In this document: piece by piece, positions 1 through 9,999 of the stretch
Numbering within the stretch: the stretch's first letter is position 1
Layout of the letters: each line of letters begins with the position of its first letter
Source: Xanthobacteraceae bacterium
GTDB taxonomy: Bacteria > Pseudomonadota > Alphaproteobacteria > Rhizobiales > Xanthobacteraceae
Reading direction: 5' to 3'
Length of the DNA stretch: 35,039 nt
Assembly (NCBI GenBank): GCA_022841625.1
Contig: JALHRD010000042.1
Location: 1 to 35,039, forward strand
The notes under the pieces: model-generated
Databases searched by the model: none
The model's input: the letters and a program-made list of their open reading frames with translations, nothing else
Told to the model about the DNA's origin: nothing
Program-made: the position numbers and the translations under genes

Positions 1-116
1 CTCCCCGCTTCCTTCACGCCGACCTCACGGTTAGACGCTCTGCGGTTCGCTTCGCTCGCTGTGACCAGCTCACGAGAGGACTTTCACCTCCAAGTCGATG
101 CCCATGCCGGGCGCAC
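1..116 (-). mobile_element. 5' end of a probable group II intron (partial, runs off the left edge)
   Basis: Read on the minus strand, the sequence starting at 116 opens with GTGCGCCCGGCATGGGC, which matches the GUGYG 5' end expected of bacterial group II introns. It is followed at about 90-70 by GGAGGTGAAAGTCCTC, a GUGAAA-capped hairpin typical of ribozyme domain I, and then by further short self-complementary segments. The proposed intron begins 4 nt past the T-run of the terminator at 120-153. Insertion just downstream of rho-independent terminators is the known preference of bacterial class C introns. Only domain I would be in the window; the maturase gene would lie to the left. The short translations here carry no recognisable protein. 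This is motif recognition without a covariance-model search. Confidence 0.6.
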
Positions 117-119
117 TCA

Positions 120-153
120 CAAAAAACCCGCCGGCATTGCGCCGACGGGTTTT
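120..153 (-). terminator. Rho-independent terminator of the giant adhesin gene
   Basis: On the minus strand an RNA with arms CCCGTCGGC and GCCGGCGGG (9 bp, with one central mismatch-tolerant position) closes on the loop GCAAT and is followed by six T residues. It starts 25 nt after the stop codon of the adhesin gene at 178, so it is well placed to end that transcript. The A-run on the other side means it could also work in the opposite direction. The group II intron end begins immediately beyond the T-run. Confidence 0.85.
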
Positions 154-177
154 GACGATGGCGATCTTCGGCGCGTG

Positions 178-3100
178 TTACGGAACGAACTGCGTCTGCA
201 CTTCGTTTTCGATCCGGACGATCGCGCCATTTGAGTTGGTATATTGCGTGAACATCTGGCCATCCGTGCCTGCGAAGGCAACGCCCTGGATTCCCGGGGT
301 AGCGCCGTCGGAGTCGACCCACCCAGAGCCCGAAATCTGAACCACGTCGCCGGGGCTGCCGAGAATGTACAGTTCTTTGTCGGTATCCGTGTAATTAAAG
401 ATGTCGGCCGCGCTGATCTGGAGCGTAGTGCCGACGTCGTCGTTGGGATCGGTGGCGGTCGTCGACTGCCCCGCTTCCTCGGTGATCAGAATCATCTCGA
501 TGTTACTGATCGCCTTGCCGCTGAGATTGACGATCACGTTATTCGCCGGACCCAACGTGTTGCTGTTGACGCCCGAGCCGGCGAACGACAGCGCCAGCGC
601 ACCCTGATCGATGCGCAGGATGTCCCAATCCTCTTGGGCAAAGCCATCGGCGACGGCGGTATCGGCTGAGTTGCTGCCCCCGTTGATCACATCGTTGTTG
701 TCGCTGTCGTAGATCAGCATGTCGTTGCCAGCGCCGCCGAGGAGGGTATCAACGCCACCGCCGCCATTGAGCACGTCGTCGCCAGCAGAGCCGGTGAGCG
801 TTTCATTGCCATCAGCGCCGAAATAGTAGTTGAGCGTCGTCGGCGACGCATCGGTGTAGTTATTGACGTTTTCATCCCCGTCAATCGATTCGGTTTTCGC
901 TTGCACAAGTACAGGACTCGGATTGGGATTGATAATCGCAGTGATTGCGGTCGAGTCCGAGGTCGTACTGATAACGTTGTCTTTTTCTAATTGCGCGTTG
1001 CCCGCCCCCTGGATCGTGACGCCTTCCAGCGTGAAATCGGTCACAATCGCCTTGGTCCCGGCCGAGGCTTCCAGCGTCACATTATAGTCCGCCGAACCGT
1101 TGATATCGAAACCAACGTCCTGGATGACGCTGCCCTGCTGGCCTTGCAGGGACAGATCGTAGATTTTCGCCGCGGCGTGCAGGTAATCCTTGAAATCCGA
1201 CGTGGCCTTTTCGACGAACGAGAGCGTGACAAACTGATTGGTCACGTTCGTGTTGGTAATCAACGAGCCTTCAAGAATACGAGCCGACGCATTCTCGACG
1301 GTCATTGTGAGCGTCGCCGTCGTGGTGTCGCCATCGCCGTCCGCGATGGTGTAAACGATCGAGTCGGTGACGGAGGAACTGGACACGGCGTCAACATCCG
1401 CCGTGTACGTATACGCGCCGAACTCGTTGATGAACAGGCTGCCATGGCGCGTGTCAACGGTGACGCCGGTGGCCGCATTGCCATCGTTGACGATGGCCTG
1501 AGTCGTGCTGGCATTTGACTCGTTGGTGTACACGATTTGCGTCACCGCCTTGAAGCCATCCGACCCGGCATTGTCGATCTGATCGGTCGGGTCGGCCGTC
1601 GCCTCGTTCGAATCGGTGACCACGTTGCCGCTGACTTGGCTCAGAACGACGTTCGTCAGGGTGATGTTGTCGATTTTGACGTCCGAGTTACCGCTGGTAT
1701 CAGCTTCATCGACTATCCCGATGAGCAGCGTATAGTTGCCCGCCAGCGGAACTGTGACATTGATGGTGCCGGACGCATCAGCGCCGGTGGCGATGATGCC
1801 GCTCAAGATCACGGCCCCGGCGCTGTTCTTGACGAAGTAGAACGCCGTGTCCGCGGACCCGCTTCCCTGATTGAAATCATACGTGAAGCTGAGCTGCGTG
1901 TTGGCGCTCGCCGTGGTGAACGTCTTCGCCAGACCGGAGCCCTCGCGCGCGTCGCCCACGAGGGCGTCTATGGCCCCCGCCGTCAGGCCCCAGGCGGTTT
2001 CGAGCGCAGCGTCGGTCACGGCATTTGGGACCGGACCGCTATTCTCTGTCGTAAGCTTCGCTTGGTTGCTCGAAATCGTCGCATCGCCGGTGAATGTGAC
2101 GGTGCCGGACGAGCTGAAAGTCTCGATCACCGTCGTGTTGGCGATGACGCTCTCGTTCAGCGTGCGCTGGTTGTTGAAGGCGACCGGCCCGTCGTCATCG
2201 AACACGATCTGCGCGCCGACATTGGCAACGCTCGTCGCCGTATCGTTGTCGCCGTCGGTGATCGTCACCGTCACCTGCACCGCGCCATTGGTCAGCGCCA
2301 CCGACTCGTCGTGACTGGCGGGGAAGGTCGGGTGCTGCAGCGACAGATATTGCGCCGTGAACACCTCGCCCGTCGCCGGATTGATCGCAATCGCGAACGC
2401 GATCGCACCCGCCGCGTTCGGCGTGTCGCCGCCAACAAGTTCGTTGCCGACCCGGCCCACCACCAGCGTCGATGACACCTGGTACAGGAAGATCTGCGTG
2501 CCTTCGGTCGTCGATACGCCGGAGGCCGTCGCACTCGTCACCGTCAGCGCGTAGCTGGTCGAGGCCAAACCGTCGGCGCCGCCGCTTCCGCCCGACACCG
2601 CCACCAGCGATCCGCCGGAACGCGCGTAGCCAACCGCCATGTCCGGGTCAATGCCGCCGGTCACGGAGGTGAACAAGCTCGCCACGGTCGGGCCGCTCGA
2701 TCCCGCGATGAACGCGGTGCCCAGAACGTCGTCGTTCTGCAATCCGGCCGTCTCGTCGCGCACCACATCCACGGTGTTTGCGGTCACCGTGGGAGCGGTC
2801 GGACCGGAGTCGTCGAGGTTGATCGAAATCGTTCCCATTGCCGTGTCGCCGTCGCCGTCGGTGACGATGTAACCAAGCGTCGTCGCCGTCGTCAGCGCCT
2901 CATCGTGAGACGAGCCGCCGGTCGGATGTTCGATCGCTGCGTACTGGATCACGCTCACCTGGCCGCTGCTGCTCATATGCACCGACAGCGCGACCCCGGT
3001 ATAGGTGGTCGCATTGACATAGCCGGTCACGCCGAGCACCAGCCCGCCGTTCACCTGCACCCAGTTGATCGGCAGGTCGCCAATTGAGGTCTGCAAGCCG

Positions 3101-6100
3101 GAAGACACTCCCGTCGTCACGTTGAACGCGACGCTCGCCAAGCCGTCAGCGCCGGCCGTGATCGTCACGCTGTCCTGCGCCGCATTCAGCGCCGTTAGCG
3201 TTTGATCTGGGTTCAAAACGACGTTTGCCGCCGTCTGCGCCGCCGTCACCAGCGCCGCAACCGACGCCGTCGCGACCTCGTCGTACTCCGAAACCCCAAG
3301 CGTCTCGTCCCAGTTCACCAGCGTCCCAGTCGTCGCAGGCCCATCGTCCCGGAAGATGACATAGTTGCCGATATTGCTGACCTGGAAGGCCGTATCGCCG
3401 TCGCTATCGGTCACCTCAACGCGGACCTGCAAGGCGCCATTGAGGATGCGGACGTCGTCATTGAAATCCAACGTGTTCGGATGCTTTATCGACACATATT
3501 GCGCGGTGCTCACCACGCCGGTTGCCGAAGCGATGTGAATCGCGAAGGCCACCGGCTCGTCCGGGCTGCCATCGGGAATATTGTCGCCACCGATTTCGTA
3601 GCGGCCAACGACAAGGTTGGCGTTCACCTGGAACAGGCGAATGTTGTAGCCCTCGGTGGTCTGCAATCCGGTGTCCGGATTGGCGCCGAGTACGAGTTGG
3701 TGCGTGGCCGCCCCTGCTTGATCGGAGCCGTAATTCGGCGGCATGACCACGGTGACCAGGGCCCCCGTCGACTGCGCATAGCCGATCGCGCCGCCGGCGA
3801 CCTCGCCGATATCGGGATCGACGCCCTTGTTAAGGACCGCCGCAAACAGCGCCGACAGATCCGCGCCCGTGTCATCGCCCGGATTGAACTGAACCCCGAA
3901 GGTCTCGTCGTGCACGACTTGCGTGCCGCGATCGATGAATGTCGGCGCCGGTCCGTCGTCCTCAAAGGCGACAAGACCCGCAAGGTCTACCGATTGAGAA
4001 GCCTTGTCGCCGTCGTTGTCGGTCGCCGTTGCCGTCACAAACAGCAGGCCGCTCGTCAAGAACGCCGACGAATCGCCGGACTCATCGTGATTGGCCGGAT
4101 CGTTGTGCTCGACCGCCAGCTTCTGGGTCAATTTCAGCGTCGCGCCAGACAGCTCGACGATGAACGCCACTGCGCCGTTCACATCGCCAACCCGTCCTTC
4201 AACGACGAAGTCGCTAACTACCTTCAGCACGATCGGCTGGTCGGTCACGGAATAGAGCAGGCCCGTAGCGGTCCCGCCGACCAGCGCCGCGCCGCCGGGG
4301 CCGGTCAGCTTGTACGCCGCCGAACCGCCATCGGTGCCGTAATCGAAGCTGAACAGCGCCGCCGCGTTCGCCTCGTCATAGCCGATCACGCCTGCGGGCT
4401 GACCCAGTTCGTCGTTCGCATTGGCATCGCCAGCCTTGACGCCGACGGTCTCGTCAACGCGGAGGTCTTGGCCATGCTGCGATACGAGATTGACCTTCGG
4501 GCCGTCGTCCTCGATCGCGAGCGCGGAGAAGGTCGCCGTCGCCAAAGTGACGGATTCCGAGTCGGTATCCGTGTCGCCGTCGCCGTCGGTGACGGTCGAA
4601 GTCAGCGTCACCGCAAGGCTTGCATTCGCGCCAACCAGCTTGAGCAGCGCCTGCTCGTCAAAATTGGTCGAGAAGTCGCCATGCTCGATCGGCAGATATT
4701 GCTCGACCGTCACGACGCCGGTTGCAGGGTCAATCGTCGCGCGCAGCGCGATGTAATCCGGGGTTGAGACCTGATCCTGGCCGATCTTGCCGACGATTTC
4801 AGTCGGTGAGGTCTGGAACAGATAGATTTGCAAGTCGTCCGAAAACAGCGCAGCAAGCGTGGCGTTATAGTCGGTCACAAACAGCGTGGTCGCAACGCCG
4901 GTGGTCGCATTCGGCACAGTATTGCCCGCGGCATCTTTCAGCGTGAAGCTGTAAGCGCTGGTTTGCGACGCAAGTCCGTCGGTGCCAACCGTCGTTGTCG
5001 TCGTGAACAGGCCGGCAATCGAACCCGAGCCCGCTGCCGGCGTTGAAAGCACGCCAATGGCCTTGGTCGAATCGGGGACCGTCAGAAGCGTCGGCGCTAT
5101 CACCGCGCCGTTGAGGTCGATATCCTCGTTGCTGTCGGTGGTATCGGCGCCGATCGACTCATCCATGACCAGGGTCGTGGGCGCTACCGGAACGTCTTCG
5201 ACCGTTGCCCGTGCGACGTTCACGTCGATGCCGTCGTCCTCGAAAGTGATCGACAGCGGAGCGGGAGCCGTCGCGGTGGCTGTGTCGCCGTCGCCATCGG
5301 TCGCAGTGAGCGAGGCGAAAATGCCGCCGAGCACGCCTTGGCCGGTGACCTGCAAGGGAGATGGCGCCGCATCGTCATAGTCGGCAAGGGTCGAGCCGTC
5401 CTGCGTGTGCGAGATCGGCAGTTTTTGATCGACCGTGATCGCGCCGGTCGCAGGGTCGATCGCGATACGCAGCACAATGATGTCGGAACTACCGCCGTTG
5501 TATGGTCCGACATAACCGTTGATCTGATAGGCCGAGACTTGAACCAGACGGATCAGATCGTCCGGATAAGCGTTCGCGAGGTCGACAATCGAAAGATTGG
5601 TATTGACCAGCGTCGTTCCGATTGAAACCAAGTTGCCGGTCGCATCCTTCAGGACCAGCTTGTATTCGGGATCGGCGCCGGGGCCATCCGTGCCATAATC
5701 GATAGCGTTGAACAGGCCCGCAGCGGAGCCCGTCGCGCGGCCGAGCCAGCCCGGCTCGAACACCGGCGTATCGTCATCTTCCGCGTTCGGATCGTTGGCA
5801 TCAAGGCCGAGCGATTCATCGAGCACGATCGGCGTGCCGCTCTGGTACGAGAGCGTAACCGCCGGGCCGTCGTCCTCAAATACAATGCGGCTGCCGATTT
5901 CGAGCGTGTGCTTGTCGGAGTCGAGATCGCCGTCGGTGACGGTCTGGGTCAGGAACAGCTTGTCGGCGAGCGTTTGCAGAATCGTGTTGTAGTCGCCGAT
6001 ATTGGTGTCGCCGGCATCGTTGTTTTCGTCATGATCGCGCGGATCGTCGTGCTCTACCGCACGGTGCTGCCAGATGGACAGAGCCCCCCCGTCAACACCA

Positions 6101-9100
6101 ATAACGAAGGCGATATCGCCGCCCGCATCGGTCAGCCGGCCGACGATGTTGCCGCCCTCCTCGAACAGAACGATCGCTTCGTCGGTCTGCGAATCGACAA
6201 GACCGGAATCGATGCCGTCCACCGGAAACGCATCGCCATCTGCGCTTGAGGTCAGCGTATAGACCTTTGTTCCGGGGCCATCGGCGCCATAGGTCGAGCT
6301 ATCGACGATCAAGCTTGCGATCGCGATGCTGGCGTAGCCGATCAGCGTACCTGCGCCGACCGCCGGGCTCGCCGGCGCGCCGAACTCGTCGTTATTTTGC
6401 CGGCCGCCTTCGTTCTGGATCGATCCCGTGGTCCCCAACGATTCGTCGAGCGTCAGCTTGATGTTGCCGGAGAGGCTGAAATTGGCATCGGGGCCGTCGT
6501 CTTCGAAATTGATCAACGAGCCGAGCTCGATCGAGTCGGAATCCGAGTCGCCATCGCCGTCCGTCACCGTCTGCGTCAGCTTGACCAGGCCCGCGTTCAT
6601 GATCTCCGGCGTATCCGCCTCGTCCGGATCGGTCGGATCGCCATGCACCACGGCGCGATACTGCGTCACCGTCACGTCGCCAGAGACGTTCACCGAAATC
6701 GTGAACACCAGCGGGCCGCCCGAACTGCCGGCACGGCCTTCAATCGTGCCGTCATTATTGACCAGCACCACCGCGCCGCCCGACAGCGTGTCGGTCAGCC
6801 CGGTCGCTCCCGCCGACAGCGTCAGCGAGTAAACCTTGGCGCCGGCATCGGCCACATTGTCGTCGTTCGCATCCAACGGGCCGTCCGAGCCGTACACCGA
6901 ATTGTCGGTGAACAGGTTCCCCGCAACGACCGTCTTCTTCGCCAGGAAGGCGTCAACATTGGTGTCGTCGCCGTCGTTATTGGTCTCGTCCAGCACAATC
7001 GTCGGGCTGCCGCTCAGGTTGATGTCGGCATCCGGGCCGTCGTCTTCGAAGTTGATCAGCGCGCCAAGCTCGATCGAGTCGGAATCCGAGTCGCCATCGC
7101 CGTCCGTCACCGTCTGCGTCAGCTTGACCAGGCCCGCGTTCATGATCTCCGGCGTATCCGCCTCGTCCGGATCGGTCGGATCGCCATGCACCACGGCGCG
7201 ATACTGCGTCACCGTCACGTCGCCAGAGACGTTCACCGAAATCGTGAACACCAGCGGGCCGCCCGAACTGCCGGCACGGCCTTCAATCGTGCCGTCATTA
7301 TTGACCAGCACCACCGCGCCGCCCGACAGCGTGTCGGTCAGCCCGGTCGCTCCCGCCGACAGCGTCAGCGAGTAAACCTTGGCGCCGGCATCGGCCACAT
7401 TGTCGTCGTTCGCATCCAACGGGCCGTCCGAGCCGTACACCGAATTGTCGGTGAACAGGTTCCCCGCAACGACCGTCTTCCTCGCCAGGAAGGTGTCAGC
7501 ATCGGTGTCGTCGCCGTCGTTATTGGTCTCGTCCAGCACAATCGTCGGGCTGCCGCTCAGGTTGATGTCGGCATCCGGGCCGTCGTCCTCGAAATTGATC
7601 GTCAGCGCCTCGTTCGAGGTCGCGCTGACGGCGTCGCCGTCGCCGTCGGTCGCCGTCACCGTCACATAGACCAAGCCGGACAGCGCGAGCGGTGGGTCGT
7701 AATACCCGCCGTTCTCGTCGTGATCGGTCTCGTCGTTGTGCATAACAGCACGATATTGTGCTGACGCAACCTCGCCGGTATCGGGGTCGATCGTGATCGC
7801 AAAGGCGATGTCGCCCTCGTCACCGCCCACACGGCCGACGACAATGCCGTCTTCCACGTAAAGCAAAATCTGGTCGCCGGTTTCGGTGTCGTAAATGCCG
7901 GTCGACTCGCCATCGGCGATCGGGAGACCGTTCGCACAGGTCAGCGCATACACCAGGCTCTTCTTGCCGTCGGCGCCGAAGTTCACGCTGAACAGATCGG
8001 CGCCGCTGCCGGTCGCCGCGCCGATCGGCTCGCCAAGATCGGTCAACGCCGTCGGCAGCGACACCGTCGCCTCATCGTTCTGAACAACGCCGCCCTCGTC
8101 CTGCGTCGAGCCGCCGTCCGGCAGCGACTCGTCCATGGTCAGGGTCAGCGAACAGGAACCCGAGCCATCACCGAGGGCCTGGTCCAGCCCCAGCGCCGCC
8201 GTAGCGGTGTCCGTCGGCCCGCATTGCTCCTGAACGATTTCCGGCGTGTCGTCGTCGACCTTGATGGTGATGGTGCCGCGCACCTGGTCGCCGTCGCCGT
8301 CGGTCGCGGCGTAATTAAAGGTCAGTGTCAGATTGTCTTCGAACGCGGTGTCGGCGCCGTCGTTCTGGGAATCGGCGTCGGTGAAGGGATGCGCGAGCGG
8401 CCCGTGGAGGTTGAAGGTATAGTTGCCAGCCGCATCGATCGTGAGTTCAAACACCGGATCCGAAGTATCGGGGAAACTCGCGCTCAAGCCATACAGCGTG
8501 CCGCCACCCAACGGATTGGGCACCCACTGGTACGTTACATTTTCAGGAACGCCGTTGCCGTCGGCATCGACCGCCACCACCTGCAGCGGACCATTGTCAG
8601 CCGATGCCGAATTGGTGACTGCAACCGAAGCCGCGAGAACCAGCGGATTTGTCGTGCTCGATGGACCATCCGCCCCGTATTGGATATTCAGGGTTCCGAA
8701 CGCAGAGGTGCCGAAGCCATTGTCGCCCGGCCCGCCGTCAATGCCGAAGGACCCCCACAGTTCGTGCGGGAACTGGTCCTCGTCGTCGAGCGTGTCGCCG
8801 AAGCTACCGCTGACGATGATTTCGTCTTTGCTCTCGCCCTCAAAACCGACTTCGCCGGTCGAGTTCTCGCCGTCCGGCGTGTCGTCGTCGACGGTAACGG
8901 TCAGCGTTGCGGTGGCTGTCTCGCCGTCGGAGTCGGTCACGGCGAAATTGATCGACAGCAGAATGTCGTCTTCGTACTCGGTCGCGGCCGGGCCGCCGGT
9001 CGGCGACTGCAACGGATGCACCAGCGCGACAAAGGCCTGGAAGGTATATTCGCCGGTCGCAGCGTCGGTGATCTGCAGCAGGAAAGCGTCGTGCGGATTG

Positions 9101-9999
9101 CCGTCGGCATCGGTCCAGGTGCCGATCACGGTCTTGCCATCCGGGAACGACACGGTGATCGGCACCGTCACCCAAGCACCGGCGCCTCCATCGGCGGTCG
9201 GATCGAACACCCGCGCCTGCAGCGCGACCGGATTGCCGTTTTCGTCCTTGGCTTGGAAGCTGGCGCTGACGAAATTGATGTCGCCGGGGCCGTCCGGCCC
9301 AAAGCTGAAGTTCAGGAACTGCGCCGGCGGCGGGAAGCCGGTGATTTGGCCCGACACGTCGCCACTGGCGCCGACCGCGCCGGCGATGCCGTCCGCCTGG
9401 CCCTCGTCATCGACGACCAGGGCGGTGCCGCTTATTGTGGGCGACGAATCTTCCGCCAACGGATCGCCGAGATCGCCGCTGTCCGGAATCGGCGCTTGGA
9501 TGCGCGTGAACTCAATCGGTGGCAGCGCCTCCTCCGGCAACAGCGGCAGTGGATCCGGGCTGTTCAGCGGATCGACACTGGCATTGCGGAAGTTCGCGCC
9601 CGATGCGGGGCCACCAGCCGCGCCGGGGCCGGCCGCGGGCAGGATCGATTGATCGGTGGTAATTGGGAACGTCGACGCGAATTGCGCGCCAGTAAACTCC
9701 TTGCCGTTCGATTCGATCGCGATGTTGGCCAACGGCACGCCCATCGAATCGAAGAACGGTATGATGGTGACGGTCGATTGATTGTCGAACAGGATGATCA
9801 GCCGCTCGCCGATGTGAACCAGCGTGATCTTCTCGTTGGCGATGGCGGTGAAATCGACCTTGACCGTGCCGTCATAGCTCGCCTCGGCGGTAACCGCCTG
9901 GCCACCCTGCGGCTTTTCAATCTTGAGAATCTTGATGGGCTTCGCGCCGGGCTGAGCGACGGCTCCGGTGACCTGTGCAATCTTGATCGGCGCATTCAT
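178..9999 (-). CDS. Giant RTX/T1SS-143-type repeat adhesin, probably type I secreted
   Basis: About 3,273 residues. The ATG at 9999 (MNAPIKI) is preferred over one at 10008 because GGGAG lies 9 nt upstream of 9999 and directly abuts 10008. After an N-terminal module (about residues 1-120) comes a Gly/Ala/Pro linker with PAAG at 121-124. Then come about eleven repeats of roughly 150-200 residues, each ending in a variant of DGDGD...FEDDGP, the signature of DUF5801/T1SS-143 repeats in large exported adhesins. Two of these repeats (about 808-1170) are nearly identical. Near the C-terminus are a jelly-roll-like segment (about 2,640-2,790), a VCBS-like repeat (about 2,810-2,900) and RTX calcium-binding nonapeptides of the GGxGxDxL type (about 3,060-3,110). 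There is no Sec signal peptide, as expected for a type I substrate with a C-terminal signal. The role inferred is cell-surface adhesion or biofilm formation. No ABC exporter, membrane-fusion protein or TolC gene is in the window. Confidence 0.9.
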   Translation of the reverse strand: MNAPIKIAQVTGAVAQPGAKPIKILKIEKPQGGQAVTAEASYDGTVKVDFTAIANEKITLVHIGERLIILFDNQSTVTIIPFFDSMGVPLANIAIESNGKEFTGAQFASTFPITTDQSILPAAGPGAAGGPASGANFRNASVDPLNSPDPLPLLPEEALPPIEFTRIQAPIPDSGDLGDPLAEDSSPTISGTALVVDDEGQADGIAGAVGASGDVSGQITGFPPPAQFLNFSFGPDGPGDINFVSASFQAKDENGNPVALQARVFDPTADGGAGAWVTVPITVSFPDGKTVIGTWTDADGNPHDAFLLQITDAATGEYTFQAFVALVHPLQSPTGGPAATEYEDDILLSINFAVTDSDGETATATLTVTVDDDTPDGENSTGEVGFEGESKDEIIVSGSFGDTLDDEDQFPHELWGSFGIDGGPGDNGFGTSAFGTLNIQYGADGPSSTTNPLVLAASVAVTNSASADNGPLQVVAVDADGNGVPENVTYQWVPNPLGGGTLYGLSASFPDTSDPVFELTIDAAGNYTFNLHGPLAHPFTDADSQNDGADTAFEDNLTLTFNYAATDGDGDQVRGTITIKVDDDTPEIVQEQCGPTDTATAALGLDQALGDGSGSCSLTLTMDESLPDGGSTQDEGGVVQNDEATVSLPTALTDLGEPIGAATGSGADLFSVNFGADGKKSLVYALTCANGLPIADGESTGIYDTETGDQILLYVEDGIVVGRVGGDEGDIAFAITIDPDTGEVASAQYRAVMHNDETDHDENGGYYDPPLALSGLVYVTVTATDGDGDAVSATSNEALTINFEDDGPDADINLSGSPTIVLDETNNDGDDTDADTFLARKTVVAGNLFTDNSVYGSDGPLDANDDNVADAGAKVYSLTLSAGATGLTDTLSGGAVVLVNNDGTIEGRAGSSGGPLVFTISVNVSGDVTVTQYRAVVHGDPTDPDEADTPEIMNAGLVKLTQTVTDGDGDSDSDSIELGALINFEDDGPDADINLSGSPTIVLDETNNDGDDTNVDAFLAKKTVVAGNLFTDNSVYGSDGPLDANDDNVADAGAKVYSLTLSAGATGLTDTLSGGAVVLVNNDGTIEGRAGSSGGPLVFTISVNVSGDVTVTQYRAVVHGDPTDPDEADTPEIMNAGLVKLTQTVTDGDGDSDSDSIELGSLINFEDDGPDANFSLSGNIKLTLDESLGTTGSIQNEGGRQNNDEFGAPASPAVGAGTLIGYASIAIASLIVDSSTYGADGPGTKVYTLTSSADGDAFPVDGIDSGLVDSQTDEAIVLFEEGGNIVGRLTDAGGDIAFVIGVDGGALSIWQHRAVEHDDPRDHDENNDAGDTNIGDYNTILQTLADKLFLTQTVTDGDLDSDKHTLEIGSRIVFEDDGPAVTLSYQSGTPIVLDESLGLDANDPNAEDDDTPVFEPGWLGRATGSAAGLFNAIDYGTDGPGADPEYKLVLKDATGNLVSIGTTLVNTNLSIVDLANAYPDDLIRLVQVSAYQINGYVGPYNGGSSDIIVLRIAIDPATGAITVDQKLPISHTQDGSTLADYDDAAPSPLQVTGQGVLGGIFASLTATDGDGDTATATAPAPLSITFEDDGIDVNVARATVEDVPVAPTTLVMDESIGADTTDSNEDIDLNGAVIAPTLLTVPDSTKAIGVLSTPAAGSGSIAGLFTTTTTVGTDGLASQTSAYSFTLKDAAGNTVPNATTGVATTLFVTDYNATLAALFSDDLQIYLFQTSPTEIVGKIGQDQVSTPDYIALRATIDPATGVVTVEQYLPIEHGDFSTNFDEQALLKLVGANASLAVTLTSTVTDGDGDTDTDSESVTLATATFSALAIEDDGPKVNLVSQHGQDLRVDETVGVKAGDANANDELGQPAGVIGYDEANAAALFSFDYGTDGGSAAYKLTGPGGAALVGGTATGLLYSVTDQPIVLKVVSDFVVEGRVGDVNGAVAFIVELSGATLKLTQKLAVEHNDPANHDESGDSSAFLTSGLLFVTATATDNDGDKASQSVDLAGLVAFEDDGPAPTFIDRGTQVVHDETFGVQFNPGDDTGADLSALFAAVLNKGVDPDIGEVAGGAIGYAQSTGALVTVVMPPNYGSDQAGAATHQLVLGANPDTGLQTTEGYNIRLFQVNANLVVGRYEIGGDNIPDGSPDEPVAFAIHIASATGVVSTAQYVSIKHPNTLDFNDDVRILNGALQVRVEVTDSDGDTAFQVSNIGNYVIFRDDGPATTGTLVNWDETLGVSEYDEVATASVAALVTAAQTAANVVLNPDQTLTALNAAQDSVTITAGADGLASVAFNVTTGVSSGLQTSIGDLPINWVQVNGGLVLGVTGYVNATTYTGVALSVHMSSSGQVSVIQYAAIEHPTGGSSHDEALTTATTLGYIVTDGDGDTAMGTISINLDDSGPTAPTVTANTVDVVRDETAGLQNDDVLGTAFIAGSSGPTVASLFTSVTGGIDPDMAVGYARSGGSLVAVSGGSGGADGLASTSYALTVTSATASGVSTTEGTQIFLYQVSSTLVVGRVGNELVGGDTPNAAGAIAFAIAINPATGEVFTAQYLSLQHPTFPASHDESVALTNGAVQVTVTITDGDNDTATSVANVGAQIVFDDDGPVAFNNQRTLNESVIANTTVIETFSSSGTVTFTGDATISSNQAKLTTENSGPVPNAVTDAALETAWGLTAGAIDALVGDAREGSGLAKTFTTASANTQLSFTYDFNQGSGSADTAFYFVKNSAGAVILSGIIATGADASGTINVTVPLAGNYTLLIGIVDEADTSGNSDVKIDNITLTNVVLSQVSGNVVTDSNEATADPTDQIDNAGSDGFKAVTQIVYTNESNASTTQAIVNDGNAATGVTVDTRHGSLFINEFGAYTYTADVDAVSSSSVTDSIVYTIADGDGDTTTATLTMTVENASARILEGSLITNTNVTNQFVTLSFVEKATSDFKDYLHAAAKIYDLSLQGQQGSVIQDVGFDINGSADYNVTLEASAGTKAIVTDFTLEGVTIQGAGNAQLEKDNVISTTSDSTAITAIINPNPSPVLVQAKTESIDGDENVNNYTDASPTTLNYYFGADGNETLTGSAGDDVLNGGGGVDTLLGGAGNDMLIYDSDNNDVINGGSNSADTAVADGFAQEDWDILRIDQGALALSFAGSGVNSNTLGPANNVIVNLSGKAISNIEMILITEEAGQSTTATDPNDDVGTTLQISAADIFNYTDTDKELYILGSPGDVVQISGSGWVDSDGATPGIQGVAFAGTDGQMFTQYTNSNGAIVRIENEVQTQFVP
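6491..7576. repeat. Near-identical 543-bp tandem duplication inside the adhesin gene
   Basis: The segments 6491-7033 and 7034-7576 align without gaps at a period of exactly 543 bp (181 codons) and differ at only a handful of positions, clustered around 6940-6975 versus 7483-7518 and at the repeat joints. The other repeats of this gene are far more diverged. The match therefore points to a recent unequal crossover or a gene-conversion event, in frame, adding or homogenising one complete FEDDGP repeat unit. Confidence 0.93.

Noticed and set aside
6491-7576. CRISPR array or integron-like cassette repeats
   Set aside because: The repeats are long, in-frame, protein-coding units of one gene with no spacers.
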